Assembly: GCA_034401795.1 (NCBI GenBank)
Contig: CM067367.1
Location: forward strand, 36,548,668-36,612,667
Origin: Chaetoderma sp. LZ-2023a
Taxonomy: Eukaryota; Mollusca; Caudofoveata; Chaetodermatida; Chaetodermatidae
Length of the DNA stretch: 64,000 nucleotides
Direction: 5' to 3'
The notes beneath the pieces were generated by a model. The model was not told where the DNA came from and ran no database searches. It worked only from the letters and a program-made list of their open reading frames with translations. This document shows positions 47,542-58,112 of the stretch, one piece after another (position 1 is the stretch's first letter; every line of letters begins with the position of its first letter). A program made the translations under genes and the position numbers.

Positions 47542-49720
47542 TTAAAAATAAGCTCTTGTGAAAAGGTGAGTTTTTAACATAGATTTAAATGGCTCAATTT
47601 TGTTACAATTTTGAATGTCAGATGGTAGATTGTTCCAAAATTTTGGTCCTGCTCTCGAGAAGGCGCGTTCATCGATGGTTAAATTCGAACGTGGTACGAC
47701 AGATAGTAATTGTGAATTTGATCGAAGGGACCTTGCTGATGTTCAGTGAATTTAGGTAAGGTGGTGCAAGATCATGAAGGCATTTGAACACTAAGAGTCC
47801 GACCTTATAGCTGATCCGTTCTCTAACTGGCAGCCAGTGTAGTTCGTGGAGAACAGGCGTGATGTGTTCATGCATTATCGTGCGGGTGATCAACCGAGCT
47901 GCTGTGTTCTGGGCTCTCTGCAGACGCTCCAACTGGGCTGATGTTATGCCAGTCAGTAATGCATTGCCATAGTCCAACCGGGATGTTATGGTGGCATGAA
48001 CAAGTGTTTTAACTGCGTCGGTGTCAAGCAGATTTCGAATTTTGCTGATGTTTCTCATATTGACGAAGATGGAACGAGAGACAGATGTCACATGTGCTTC
48101 CATTGAAAGAATGTTATCAAAAGTTACGCCTATGTTGCGGGCACAGTCGCTAAAACCAATTTCGGCCTCTCCAACGTGGAGACTTTTTATGTCCACATTC
48201 TGTCGGATGTGGCGAGATGTTATCAAGAGAGTCTCTGTTTTCTTGTCGTTCAGCTGCAACATGTTGTTCAACATCCAATGTTTGATGTCAAGAACACAGT
48301 TTCCCACACACTCACGGGCGTTTAACTGATGGTTTACATGGAACTCGAGGTACAATTGCGTGTCGTCCGCATAAAAGTGGTAGCTTATGCCATGAGATCG
48401 TATTAAGTTGCCTAGTGGTGCCGTGTATATTGTGAACAAGATGGGACCAAGCACATATCCTTGTGGTACGCCAGAGCGTAATTGATTTGAAACTTACTTT
48501 AGGTTGTCCACAATAACAGTTTGGTAACGATTTGTAAGGTACGAATTGAACCAGGCAAGCGCTGTGTGCGATATACCGAGTTCTGTTAAACGTGATATCA
48601 GAATGCTATGATCGATTGTGTCGAAAGCTGCAGATAAATCTAAAAGAACCAATAGAACACACTTCCGGTCATCCATGGAGCAGAGAATGTCATTTTGTAC
48701 ACGGAGTAGAGCAGTTTCTGTGCTGTGGAGCTTCCGGTATGCGCTTTGAAAGGGTTCTAGTAGGTTGTTGCATTCTAGATGGTCATTTAGTTGCTTGGCA
48801 ACGACCTTTTCGAGCACCTTGGACAGATATGGTACGTTCGACACGGGCCTGTAGTTTCCTAGTGTATTTTGGTCGAGTGTAGGCTTCTTTATTAATGGAA
48901 TCACATTGGCAGTTTTGAAAGAATCAGGTACGACACCACCTTCTAAGGACAAGTTTAACACCTTTGTTATTGCAGGTAGCAATTCGTCAACACATTCTTT
49001 AAGTATGTTTGTAGGCATTGGGTCCAGTGAGCACGATGCTTTTGATGAATTGCGGATTATTGTCAATACTTCATCGGGAGATACTGATTTGAATGACGTC
49101 ATAGCGCAGTTTGACCCAGACAAACTACAAGAGTTAGATGGTGAATAGTATGGATGTTGCACAATGTTGCTACGAATTAGGTCTATTTTCTCAGCAAAGA
49201 AATTTGCAAAACGAGTTGCTAGTTCGACTGGATCTTTGTGCTCTGGCAGATTGTTCCTACATTTATCTTTATGGAGCAGTGTTCTGAAAATGGAGAATAG
49301 TTTCCCTTGGTTATCTGCGTTTTCGGATACTAATGTGGAATAATAAGTCTGTTTTGCTGCTGTGATCATATCATTCACGATACGACATTGTTGCGAATAT
49401 ATTTGCAAATGAACCTGCAGCTTCGATTTACGTGCTATGCGCTCATATTTGCGACACAGTTGCTTTGCGACTTTAATTTCACAGTTAAACCACGGAGAAT
49501 GATCCCGAACAGCGATTACCTTGCGTTTCAACGGGGCATGCTTGTCCACGATAGCGCGAATTTCATGATCATACTGTTCCACGAGTTGCGCCAAGTCGTC
49601 AGATGGATTCATCGACAAATCTGAGGACTGAATATCGGATCTGAAAGACTGAGTGGGAAATGAACGTAGATTGCGGTACGTGATTTCCTTTCTTGGCAGT
49701 GGAGTTTTGTCAGTGACATG
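47542..49720 (-). pseudogene. LINE ORF2, reverse transcriptase part
   Basis: It would copy element RNA into DNA at the nick made by the endonuclease. The frame from 49618 contains a linker ('KHAPLKRKVIAVRDHSPWFN'), 'TANVIPLIKKP', 'NYRPVSNVPYLSKVLEKVV', 'QSAYRKLHSTETALL' and 'LLDLSAAFDTIDHSIL', which carries the first catalytic Asp. An in-frame TAA at 48494-48496 interrupts it; the same frame resumes with '[14 protein letters not shown]' and '[10 protein letters not shown]', which holds the catalytic Asp pair. The thumb and a tail with '[16 protein letters not shown]' follow. A one-base change near 47730 shifts the last part, which ends at the stop 47542-47544 after 'FKSMLKTHLFTRAYF'. All RT catalytic residues remain, but the gene is dead. 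Confidence 0.92.
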
Positions 49721-50898
49721 TCAAAAGTGATGGCAGAGTGATCCGATGCAATCGCACCGGAATCAACATACACGTTGCTAATAACAGACTCATTAGATCT
49801 TGTTATGATTAAGTCCAGTAGGTGACCTTTTTCGTGTGTAGGACCTGTGACATGCTGTTCTAGGTTCAATGTCTCCAAGATGGTTATAAGAGTAGATGCA
49901 CTGTGATCAGATGCGTTCTCCATATGAACATTGAAATCGCCCATTACCATAAGATTACCACTGCTTAAAGCGTAGCGATCAAATAACGAGGACAGTTCAT
50001 GGAAATAGTCAGACATAATTCGCTTATGCTTTTTCGAAGATGGTGGACTGTAAATCACAACGATTCTCAATAAGACAGAGTTTTGTTTTATATTGAATTC
50101 AAAATTTTCAAAGGTGTGATATGAAGGCGATTTTATTACGGAAATTTGGATAGCTTCTTTATGTAGGATGGCAATACCGCCCCCTTTTCTGGAGGACCTC
50201 GGCATATGTTCAAGCTTGTACCCGGTCTGTGTAAGGTCACCTATTATGACATTATCATCATCGCTCTTTAGCCATGTTTCTGTTATTGCTACAATGTCTA
50301 TATCATTTGAACGCACATAGTCCACTATACTGTCAGTCTTATTTCCAACAGATCTCGCGTTTAGCAAACAGCCTTTACACAAAGTTCGGATGGGTGGTTC
50401 ACGAACGCGGTTTAAAGGGTTATCCACCTCAGATAGTAACGGTATCTGGAGAAGATTTCCGAGCCGGACACCGTTTACATTTGGACATTTAGGCATGTTG
50501 GTGCGCAACGTATTCCGAGTCGGTATAGCTCGTTGTTTAGATTTGCCAGCTCTAGACCCACGTCGTGTTCTGTGTATGCCATACGTTCGGAGGTGTTGAA
50601 AAACGTCATTGTCTAGTCGGGGCGAATTACCGCAAGAGAGTAACGACGAGCGAATACTGTTCAAAGCTGACACTGAGTATCCAATCATGATCGTCTGTGC
50701 TATTTCAATGGTACTGGAACAATGTTCACACTCACTATGCACAACTAATGGCCGCCTTATACCAATATATACTGTGCTTAATCCAAAACTATTTTCAATA
50801 GCTGTCAAATTATTCCAAATTAAACTCAAATTCAAACATAACAGACATATCACGGCACAGTTAATAAACATTTTAAACAACAATTTTTCAAAACTCAA
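49609..50898 (-). pseudogene. LINE ORF2, endonuclease part
   Basis: Residues 1-30 are hydrophobic (FINCAVICLLCLNLSLIW); 31-170 are an uncharacterised basic stretch (TRRGSRAGKSKQRAI at about 111-125). From about 177 the AP-endonuclease-like domain reads 'LLNARSVGNKTD' (N180), 'DIVAITETWL' (E207), 'VIYSPP' (Y283), 'MGDFNVHM' (D321, N323) and 'SDHSAI' (D387, H388). These are the metal-binding and catalytic residues of APE-type LINE endonucleases. The frame is lost near 49720, where one base shifts it relative to the reverse transcriptase. No ORF1 precedes it within the element. The start ATG at 50898 is the first in frame and may not be the original. Confidence 0.9.
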
Positions 50899-51018
50899 TG
50901 CTATATAATCTGCAAAAACTTAGTAAATATACTAGAGCAAAATTCTACGTGCTGCCTCTATAGGGCGCAAGTCAATGATGGCGGTAGTTAATATTTATTT
51001 ACATAAATAGTAATTGCC

Positions 51019-51082
<64 letters not shown>

Positions 51083-51088
51083 TGTAAT

Positions 51089-51126
<38 letters not shown>

Positions 51127-51133
51127 CAGCAGC

Positions 51134-51165
<32 letters not shown>

Positions 51166-51184
51166 CAGCAGCAGCAGCAGAAAC

Positions 51185-51267
<83 letters not shown>

Positions 51268-51295
51268 CAGCAGCAGCAGCAGCAGCAGTAGTAGT
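51019..51295 (+). repeat. (AGT)n/(AGC)n microsatellite
   Basis: A compound trinucleotide tract of about 275 bp. Confidence 0.97.
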
Positions 51296-51464
51296 TTGGT
51301 GGGTTTTTTGTTGTTGTTTTTTATGACACGATCAACGGATCGTGCGGGAAACCTTTAATAACCAAAAATATATAAAAGGCTGACAAAACTATACAATACA
51401 ATAACACTAAACAGACCTCAAAGAAAAAACTATTTTCAAAAATTCGTCAGTCTGCTGCTTCGTC

Positions 51465-51465
<1 letters not shown>

Positions 51466-51523
<58 letters not shown>

Positions 51524-51524
51524 A

Positions 51525-51568
<44 letters not shown>

Positions 51569-51580
51569 GGCGGGGTGGTG

Positions 51581-51652
<72 letters not shown>
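51466..51652 (+). repeat. (AGT)n-(GGC)n-(GGT)n-(AGT)n microsatellite
   Basis: A roughly symmetric array: AGT, then about 45 bp of GGC, then GGT, then AGT. It abuts the 3' end of the LINE fragment that starts at 51655. The GGC block could form quadruplex or hairpin structures. Confidence 0.97.
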
Positions 51653-51654
51653 AT

Positions 51655-52445
51655 TTAATCAGCAAATCTTTGCGGGAAATTTCTATTTATGTGTGGAGAA
51701 GAGTTGGAGAAATTTGAAGAAATTTGGTCCTTTGCGATAATATTTTGGCAACATGTTTTCTCGCTTATTTTGAAAGAAGTCACACGTGAATAAGGAGTGA
51801 AACTCGTCTTCATTCTTATTACAGAGGTTGCAAACACGTTCTGCTCTGTTAGTTCCATCCCACCGTCCATTTTCTATTGGTAGACAATGGTTGCTTATTC
51901 TAAATCTTGTAAACAGTATTTTGTTTCTATCTCAAAGTTTTAAGAGGTACCTTTCCCCTCCTCAATTTATTTTAAGCCTGTTATATATTTTCCTTTTCCA
52001 CGAGTCATTCATTTGTGCGTGCCATGACTGTATACATTGATCCTCGAGATTTTTGGTTGTTGTTGTTTGTGTTTGGTTAAGACTATATATTACTTGGTTT
52101 CTCCAAAGGTATCTGTGTCGTCTAGTATTGTTTTATATAGTTTAGCCATCTGTATCGTGTACCGATTTGTTGTGAGTCTAGTAAAATGTACTTGTATAAT
52201 TTAGCCGCGAGTTTAGTTTATTTCCCTGAAATTAGTTTTAGCCAGTATGTTATCACGCGTTGTTGTATCACTATTTGTATCTATATTTCTCCTAACTCAC
52301 CATATATCATGTATTTTGGTGTACTGCACTTAACATTTAGGAGATATCTTAGGAAATTTAGACTTGTTTGTCTAATAAATTACAGGTTCTATTCCATTTA
52401 CTTCACGGCCATATAAAAGAATTGGCTCGATCATTTAAAGGTATA
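51655..52445 (-). mobile_element. LINE fragment, reverse transcriptase C-terminal part
   Basis: On the minus strand: 'PILLYGREV' near 52430, then after frameshifts 'TPKYMIYGELGEI', 'ITYWLKLISGK', 'RYRWLNYIKQY'. Further on comes a clean stretch 'RAERVCNLCNKNEDEFHSLF', with the C-x2-C-x7-H-x4-C knuckle that ends these proteins, then 'NKRENMLPKYYRKGPNFFKF'. It is the same group as the fragments at 24790 and 44885. Multiple stops and frameshifts; 5' truncated. Confidence 0.85.
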
Positions 52446-52739
52446 GTTTGGTATGGCAATCTAATGGAAAGTCAAGAGATGGAATATCCATTCCGTTATG
52501 TGCCACCGATCTAAGCAGCTACGTTCAGCAGCAGAGTATCCATTCCTAGGCATGTGACCTGCGTCACTGGTTAATTTTGATAACATCAAGATTGTCTCAT
52601 CTTCTAGTTCCCGAGATTATCTTCCGATTGCTGCTGCGTCAAATTATAATGGAGCTATCCTGGAAAGTCGCGGAATATTTCCTGAGAGTTGCAGTGGCGG
52701 GCCCTTTGCCTCCAGCCAAAAACTATTGTGCTAAGGAGA

Positions 52740-52740
<1 letters not shown>
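52446..52740. other. Spacer, nothing recognised
   Basis: No gene or repeat identified. Confidence 0.35.
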
Positions 52741-52800
<60 letters not shown>

Positions 52801-52838
52801 TCCCTCTCCCTCTCCCTCTCCCTTCTCTCTCTCTCTCT
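52741..52838 (+). repeat. (CT)n microsatellite
   Basis: CT dinucleotides with a CTCCCT hexamer block. Confidence 0.97.
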
Positions 52839-52849
52839 GAACCTTATAA

Positions 52850-53160
52850 TGCGACGGGCTGAACCATTCGGGAGAGTCGGGAGGCGGCAGATTGGTGTAA
52901 TGACTAGCACTCGGGAGTCGGCACTACTTAACCAGAAAATCCGGTTTGCGTCGGAGCTATGCACTATCTCGCCGTTGTTGGAAACATGGCAATCTCCATG
53001 GCTCCTCGCCTCTTTCCACCCAGGAGTATAAATGGGTACCAGTGTAAAAACTGGGAAAGTAACCAGTAATAGACTGAAATAAAACCAGCTTAGATATGGC
53101 ATAAGTGGAAGCTGGAATCAAGGACTCGATAGACACCAACCAAACCAATAACTTCTTCAT
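52850..53160 (+). mobile_element. SINE copy 1 of a tandem trio
   Basis: A worn tRNA-like head (about 52880-52950) is followed by the body shared by all three copies: 'ggctcctcgcctctttccac', 'ccaggagtataaatgggtac', 'cagtgtaaaaactggg', 'actgaaataaaaccagctta', with the tail 'ccaataacttcttcat'. Non-coding. Confidence 0.75.
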
Positions 53161-53162
53161 TC

Positions 53163-53455
53163 TCGAGAGTCCACAAGACGATTAGCTGTGGTGCTAGCGT
53201 GGTCGTCTGGTAATCAGCAGGGTGAGGTTCAAATCCTGCTTGACTGTTAGACGATCGGGTTGGTAATGGGAAATTTGTGGAAAGAAGGCAAACTCCTTCA
53301 CTGCTCCTTGCCTCTCTCCACTTAGGAGTATAACTGGATACCAGTGTAAAGAGTTACCAATAATAGACTGAAATAAAAGCCAACCTAGATATTGTGTGAG
53401 TGGGACACGGTATCGGGGACTTAATCGGCGCCAACTAACCAATAACTTCTTCATC
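53163..53455 (+). mobile_element. SINE copy 2, with clear tRNA-like B box
   Basis: The head carries an A-box-like 'tagcgtggtcgtctgg' and the B box GGTTCAAATCC at 53226-53236, one base from consensus. These are the internal pol III promoter of tRNA-derived SINEs. The body matches copies 1 and 3 (gctccttgcctctctccact, aggagtataac), and it ends 'ccaataacttcttcat'. Confidence 0.8.
53226..53236 (+). promoter_or_regulatory. Pol III B box of SINE copy 2
   Basis: GGTTCAAATCC against the consensus GGTTCGANTCC, placed about 32 bp downstream of the A-box-like element as in tRNA genes. Confidence 0.65.
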
Positions 53456-53457
53456 CG

Positions 53458-53725
53458 AGAGAGACGGGAGGCGGCGGTTTAGGGTAGTGGCAATAGCACT
53501 CGGGACTACTTAATCGGAGAACCGTGTTCGCGTCTGCGCTGTGAGCTATCTCGCCATCTTTGGAAACATGAGCAATACCATACGCTCCTTGCCTCTCTCC
53601 ACACAGGAGTATAAATATGTACCAGTGTAAAGATTGGGGAAGCTATCAATAAGACTAAAATAAAACAAGCCTAGATGTGGTGTGAATGTTGACACGATAG
53701 ATGCTAACAAATCTTCTTCAATCAA
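53458..53725 (+). mobile_element. SINE copy 3 of the trio
   Basis: The head 'gagacgggaggcggcggttt' resembles copy 1. A degraded B box (gtgttcgcgtctg) and the shared body (cgctccttgcctctctccac, aggagtataaatatgtacca) follow; the tail is worn. Confidence 0.75.
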
Positions 53726-54322
53726 GAGCGGTTTTATTCTGCCCACATGTACGAACAGGGGGACAACTCTGCTTCGGGTCGCCTACATTTCTTGACGCTT
53801 CACCCAGCTCGGCCGCTTCCGCCTCCCCCTGTCCACGGACAGTGCCCTCTACTAACCTGCAGGGGTTTACTCCGATCGCACAGCTATTTTTGAAATCTCA
53901 CTTCGACAATAGTGGACAAATGAAAACTTAAATTAAAGGTCACCTCCAACTGACCCATGGAAATCGGTTCCGCTAACTATCTAGAGACAACAAGAAACAG
54001 TCATGATTACCGCCTACGAATGTGACAAAGAACAACTAATGGGAAGAAGTCAAGCCGTGAACGTCTGCGACTAAACAACCGCGCGCCATGCCAAAAGACT
54101 AAATTTCAAGAAAACGACTCGTTCAGGTATCAGCAATGAACAGTGACTAAGATCATTCCGCCTGCATGTGTTGCCAGTAATAACTAACTGCAACTCCGGG
54201 AATCCCATTGTGTTATATTGAATGCTTAAAAGACTGTAGTCAAAACTGTGTAAATAACTGTTACAAAAGTTACTGCCACCACCATTCACGAGCAGCAGCA
54301 CTAGCCACCAACACCACAACTA
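53726..54322. other. Intergenic, nothing recognised
   Basis: No gene or repeat identified. Confidence 0.4.
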
Positions 54323-54475
54323 GTCACCACCACCACCACCACCACCACCACCACCACCACCACCACCACCACCACCACCACAGAACCACCACAACAACAC
54401 CACTACAGCCAACACCAACCAATAACGACGACGACAACGACAACGACGACGATGACGACAACGACGACAAGAACA
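54323..54475 (+). repeat. (CAC)n and (GAC)n-like microsatellites
   Basis: CAC repeats at 54323-54381, then ACA/CAA triplets and a GACGAC tract. Confidence 0.95.
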
Positions 54476-55024
54476 TCGCCACCACGGGTTGGTACCAGTA
54501 GAGACAATAACCTAAATTACGGAGAAATATTGGAATTCGCTGCATCGGTAAGCAGAAATTGCACAATTTCTGCTTATTAGTTTAAATAGTTCATTCTTAT
54601 CAAAACCAGATACTGGGTAACAATTATACATACCCGCACTACAATCTGTGCACTCGGTTGCCAGCACGCAATAATACTGTTAAGTAATTCAGTTCCCGAA
54701 TCTAACTTACAGCCCAGTCTGGACAGATTAGAATACACTAACTATAAAGTCTAGTACTCGGTCTAGACGACTTCCGCGGTCCGGGCATTAGCAACAACTG
54801 AACACCGGGTAATGAGTGGGCAGCGTAAAGGATATTAGCAAGCAAATTTCTAAAAAAGAAATTTCCGGTTACTTAGGCAACTGGACGATGAATAACTTAT
54901 TCTCCGCACCCTCTCATTCCTTGTATAAATCACCATAGTCGTCCAATCATGACAGCTGGTAATATTAGCATAGCAAGTGAAGCAGCTGCCAAACACTTAC
55001 TTTTAATTCCTGTTGACCTTCAAT

Positions 55025-55380
55025 GGGCATTTCCCGTTTTAGCTATGTCCCGCCCATCTCTAGCTAAGCTCCACCCACACCTCGCTCGTCGTGGGATCGA
55101 TCGATCTCTGAACTCCCTGACTATCAATTTCCCGAAAACTGTACAGGTAAGCTGTTGAATATTTTGAAACAAATTTGACTGGGTGCTGTTTCTGCCTATG
55201 GAAGAATATTCAACAGCATGTTTATTAAATGGTAGAGACATACACTTCTTACAACGTGTCGGACTTTTAAGAGTTAAAGATGGTCTTAGGAATCATTTAT
55301 GACGTATTGCTTATGACGTCATCCTGCACACCGCTTAGCTGATTATGACGCCATATAACGTCATTACTTTGGAAAGGTTC
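55025..55380 (+). mobile_element. MITE family A, copy A22 (with empty site elsewhere)
   Basis: GC arm first, GGGCATTTCCCGTTTTAGC; proximal hairpin arm complete, distal arm mostly deleted (ctgtttctgcctatggaaga); CRE arm; end GGAAAGGTTC. AT lies at 55023-55024 and 55381-55382. G copy 1 reads 'gatcttcaatggagggatc' (near 22043) where this copy reads 'gaccttcaat', element, 'attgaaggatc'. The empty site therefore contains AT once. Confidence 0.9.
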
Positions 55381-55470
55381 ATTGAAGGATCCGTTCAGTC
55401 ACTCCTGTATCTGACGAAACGTGCCATTTGCTATCTGATGGTATAATCAAGTGGCATAGCTCCGTAATAA

Positions 55471-55722
55471 ATAGTCCAACAGGTTGTACGAATTGTATGT
55501 CTTTACTATTTAATAAACCTTCTGTTGAATATTTTGACACTAATTTGACTGGACGCTGTTGCTGTTATAGGCAACAACAGCACCCAGCGAAATTAGTTTC
55601 AAAATATTCAACAAATTACCTGTGAAAATTGAGACTCAGATAGGGATCGGTTTATCCCAACACAGGCAAAGCGCTAGCTATAGCTGGGCGGGGGCATAGA
55701 TAAAACTGAATTCAATTCTTCC
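55471..55722 (-). mobile_element. MITE family A, copy A23 (CRE arm missing)
   Basis: 'tgtacgaattgtatgtcttt', spacer, core hairpin about 55519-55612, a short GC arm and end TCTTCC-AT. It is followed to about 55945 by the second half-hairpin with a 'ggcgggggcatagct' arm, as in G copy 1. Confidence 0.8.
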
Positions 55723-56130
55723 ATTGTATGTCTTTGGTGCATGTACAATTTAATAAATAATATGCTGATTTTTTTAAACTGATTTGACTGAGAGCTGCTG
55801 CTGCAATCTCAAAACATTCAACCGCTTACCTGTATAGCTACCTCTAAATCGAGATTATGGAAATTCCGGCTTAAAATCTGTTCAAATGTGGGTAGGCGGG
55901 GATTAACTATATATGGGCGGGGGCATAGCTAAGCTTGATCTATATTCGTTATCATTATTAGTAGTTGCGTTAGTTCTTGGATAGAAAAGTTATTACTCTT
56001 TGTAGAGAGAAAGGCAACCGGACTCAATTAAGGTAACGAAGCTTCCAATTTCTCAATCTGATGATTTCCTTACGTATAAATCAATATAATTCTGTATGCA
56101 ATTGTATAAGAGACACGTATCCGTAATTCA

Positions 56131-57054
56131 ACTTCACAAATAAAACAATACTATTAATTTATGCAGAATAAAATCATCATATGCTAAGATTTATTTCGTT
56201 TCATTACATCGAGGTACACAATTTAATCCTCTAAAGGTTTTAAATTATGTTCTCAATCATTCTGATGTGGTTATGCACCTTTAAGCCTAAACCTTTTCCA
56301 TATTACACACAAACACACATGGCACATTGTCGTGGAGAATTTATATCCTAACTACCAATGTGCCTGTCCCATAGCAAGGCTTCTTTATGGAAAATTTATA
56401 CGACCAGATTCTCCTTAGTATTGTGAATCATTGTGCGCCTTGGAATTGATCCTAAATCTGTTAAGCGTGCTACGAGGTTCTGGCACTAGGGGTTTAGGGT
56501 GTTAACCCCCCCCCCCCTCCACACCCCGTCACCACCCAACCAACCCCACCACCGCTCGTTCACACACGCGCACACGCACGCACAAACGTACGCGCCCACG
56601 CATGCACTCACGCGCACACGTACACACACACGCACGCACCCACACCATCTACCACCATCTCTAATTTCGTCGTGAAAACTCAGTATTTTATAATGGTCTC
56701 CAAATACTATGTTTTGTTACTAATTCTATTACGCAGTCGAATAAAGTGTCAGATTAACATATACAAAACTATTTTATTACACAATTTTATGGGCCCGTTG
56801 CACAAACACGCCCACCAAAACCCGCCCTTTTGGCACTCCATATATTGCCAATAATTACTCATGTTTCCTTATCCTCTTCTTGCAAATCTTGTAGACTGCT
56901 TCATATGCCCGTAAAAGATATATCTTGCTGGACTTACACAATAGGTCTACAAATAGTAGAATAAGATCCATTACTACTAGTACTGGTTTTATCAATACTA
57001 TAAGTATAATAAAAACATCCATCACTACTAGTGTACAGAGATGTTCACTCTAGC
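56131..57054. other. Intergenic with C/CA-rich tract
   Basis: 56505-56650 holds a C-run and CACGCACA-type alternating repeat. A 60-codon frame at 56672 shows no motif. The Polinton integrase remnant may begin within the last part, but I cannot recognise its catalytic core here. Confidence 0.4.
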
Positions 57055-57480
57055 TCGTTCTGTCACAGAATAGATGTCCATCGAGAAAACGAATTTATAG
57101 CTTGACAAAAATTCCGTCCAAGGAAAGAAATCCGCCGAAACTAGAGTTGGTCTCAAGACTGGCAATAAAGTGTGAATGAGCGAAGTAAAGGGTCTATTTA
57201 AGAAAGGGTCATTACCATTACCTAGTGAAGAAATTTTCACTATAAAAACACAACTACCCCATTGGAAGAAATCATTTAAGAGAGTGGATATAATAATCAA
57301 CTGGTAGTTAAAACGTTTTATGGAGAAGAGCTACAGAAAGTGACAGGGATTGGGGCAAATACATTATCTAGAATCGATAGAATTCTTAAAACTAGACGAG
57401 TGACGTGTTGACATAAATACTTTGTAAAATGGATGGGTTATTCATCATATTTCAACTCCTGAATTGATGAAAACTCTGTA
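57055..57480 (+). pseudogene. Polinton/Maverick integrase, C-terminal part
   Basis: In life the integrase inserts the element DNA. Only the region after the catalytic core is recognisable, in pieces. At 57146-57262 'SEVKGLFKKGSLPLPSEEIF' is the post-core SH3-like segment. At 57313-57411 'TFYGEELQKV' and 'LSRIDRILKTR' follow. At 57415-57480 'KYFVKWMGYSSYFNS' is the chromodomain end found on Polinton integrases, with a stop where tryptophan is expected. At least two frameshifts and two stops separate the pieces. Similar post-core and chromodomain segments occur in some Gypsy integrases, but the neighbouring capsid gene favours Polinton. Confidence 0.78.
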
Positions 57481-57622
57481 GCAAACATATAGAATTAATA
57501 GCTTTGTCAGTGAACACAGCGAGGTCATGGACCTGTTGACATTCAAAGGTACCTAGTGAAGAGATTGCGTTTGCATTGCTCAAATATGCATAATTTATAT
57601 CATTGTTTTAAGGTATATAATA

Positions 57623-57757
57623 AATGTGTCACCCGATAATGTGAACAAGAAACTTTGGATTGCTTTATGCTCGGCTTCATTAGGATATATTTTACTGACT
57701 CCAGGGGTTAAAGAGCTTAAAAGAGAGAACTTACTGAGCGATTCTCCCTCAGTATAA
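57623..57757 (+). pseudogene. Small hydrophobic protein remnant (Polinton context)
   Basis: A 44-codon frame reading through 'NKKLWIALCSASLGYILLTP' has one predicted membrane segment followed by a charged stretch. Small membrane proteins occur in Polintons, but I cannot assign this to a named family. It lies between integrase and capsid remnants on the same strand and may be chance. Confidence 0.35.
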
Positions 57758-57809
57758 TGTATTGTGTTTATAATAAACTATAAGTTATTTTAAATCAGCT
57801 ATTCTAATA

Positions 57810-57983
57810 TTCGGAAAAGTTAGTAGGAGTATTGACAAAGAAGCATTGGCAGCAGGAGTTGGATTCACAAATGATGTATTAGAGGGATGAACTCTGAATT
57901 CTATGGTTAATAAGCCGGCCCTCGCAGCCAGGAAATCTTTAATGCCTCTAAGTAGCTTGGAAATCTCTTTAAAAGGCCAGTAA
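57810..57983 (+). pseudogene. Small Polinton-type protein remnant
   Basis: The frame reads 'FGKVSRSIDKEALAAGVGFT' and 'NDVLEG', then a stop at 57888-57890, then 'NSMVNKPALAARKSLMPL'. The pattern 'Gk..r...KeaL.aG......DVL.G' followed by a basic Ala/Arg/Lys stretch resembles a small protein I associate with Polintons, found next to the capsid gene. Identification rests on this pattern and position only. Confidence 0.45.
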
Positions 57984-58112
57984 ACAACTAACTGCCAACA
58001 GTCGCATATCACGAGCAAACAACAACAGACATGCTAAGAGGAAAAAAAGTAGGCATGCAAACAATATTTCTGCATAATGATGAATACAGCTTGTCAATGC
58101 ACAAAATCTTAA

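Larger units (their letters stand above)
47458..50990 (-). mobile_element. Near-complete CR1/L2-like LINE
   Basis: Read on the minus strand: N-terminal region, APE-type endonuclease, reverse transcriptase and a 3' UTR with 'gtaaagcgcctttgag' and 'ggcgctatag', a pair of motifs typical of CR1/L2-type 3' ends. The tail is (TACA)n at 47458-47488. The coding part spans 47542-50898, close to full family length. The 5' end is not sharply defined; a trinucleotide microsatellite starts at 51019. No target duplication was found. Confidence 0.92.
54513..56130 (+). repeat. Dispersed repeat G, copy 2
   Basis: Homologous to 21380-22990 on the same strand with substantial divergence. It contains the extra MITE A22 (55025-55380) at a position that is uninterrupted in copy 1, and lacks the microsatellite of copy 1. 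Confidence 0.85.

Noticed and set aside
48592-49148. Plus-strand frames of 80-96 codons
   Set aside because: Antisense shadows of the LINE reverse transcriptase.
53180-53250. Possible tRNA gene
   Set aside because: A and B boxes are present, but the sequence continues into a SINE body shared by its two neighbours; acceptor stem pairing was not evident.
57785-58018. 77-codon minus-strand frame
   Set aside because: Antisense to the Polinton-type small protein remnant, which gives the more meaningful translation.
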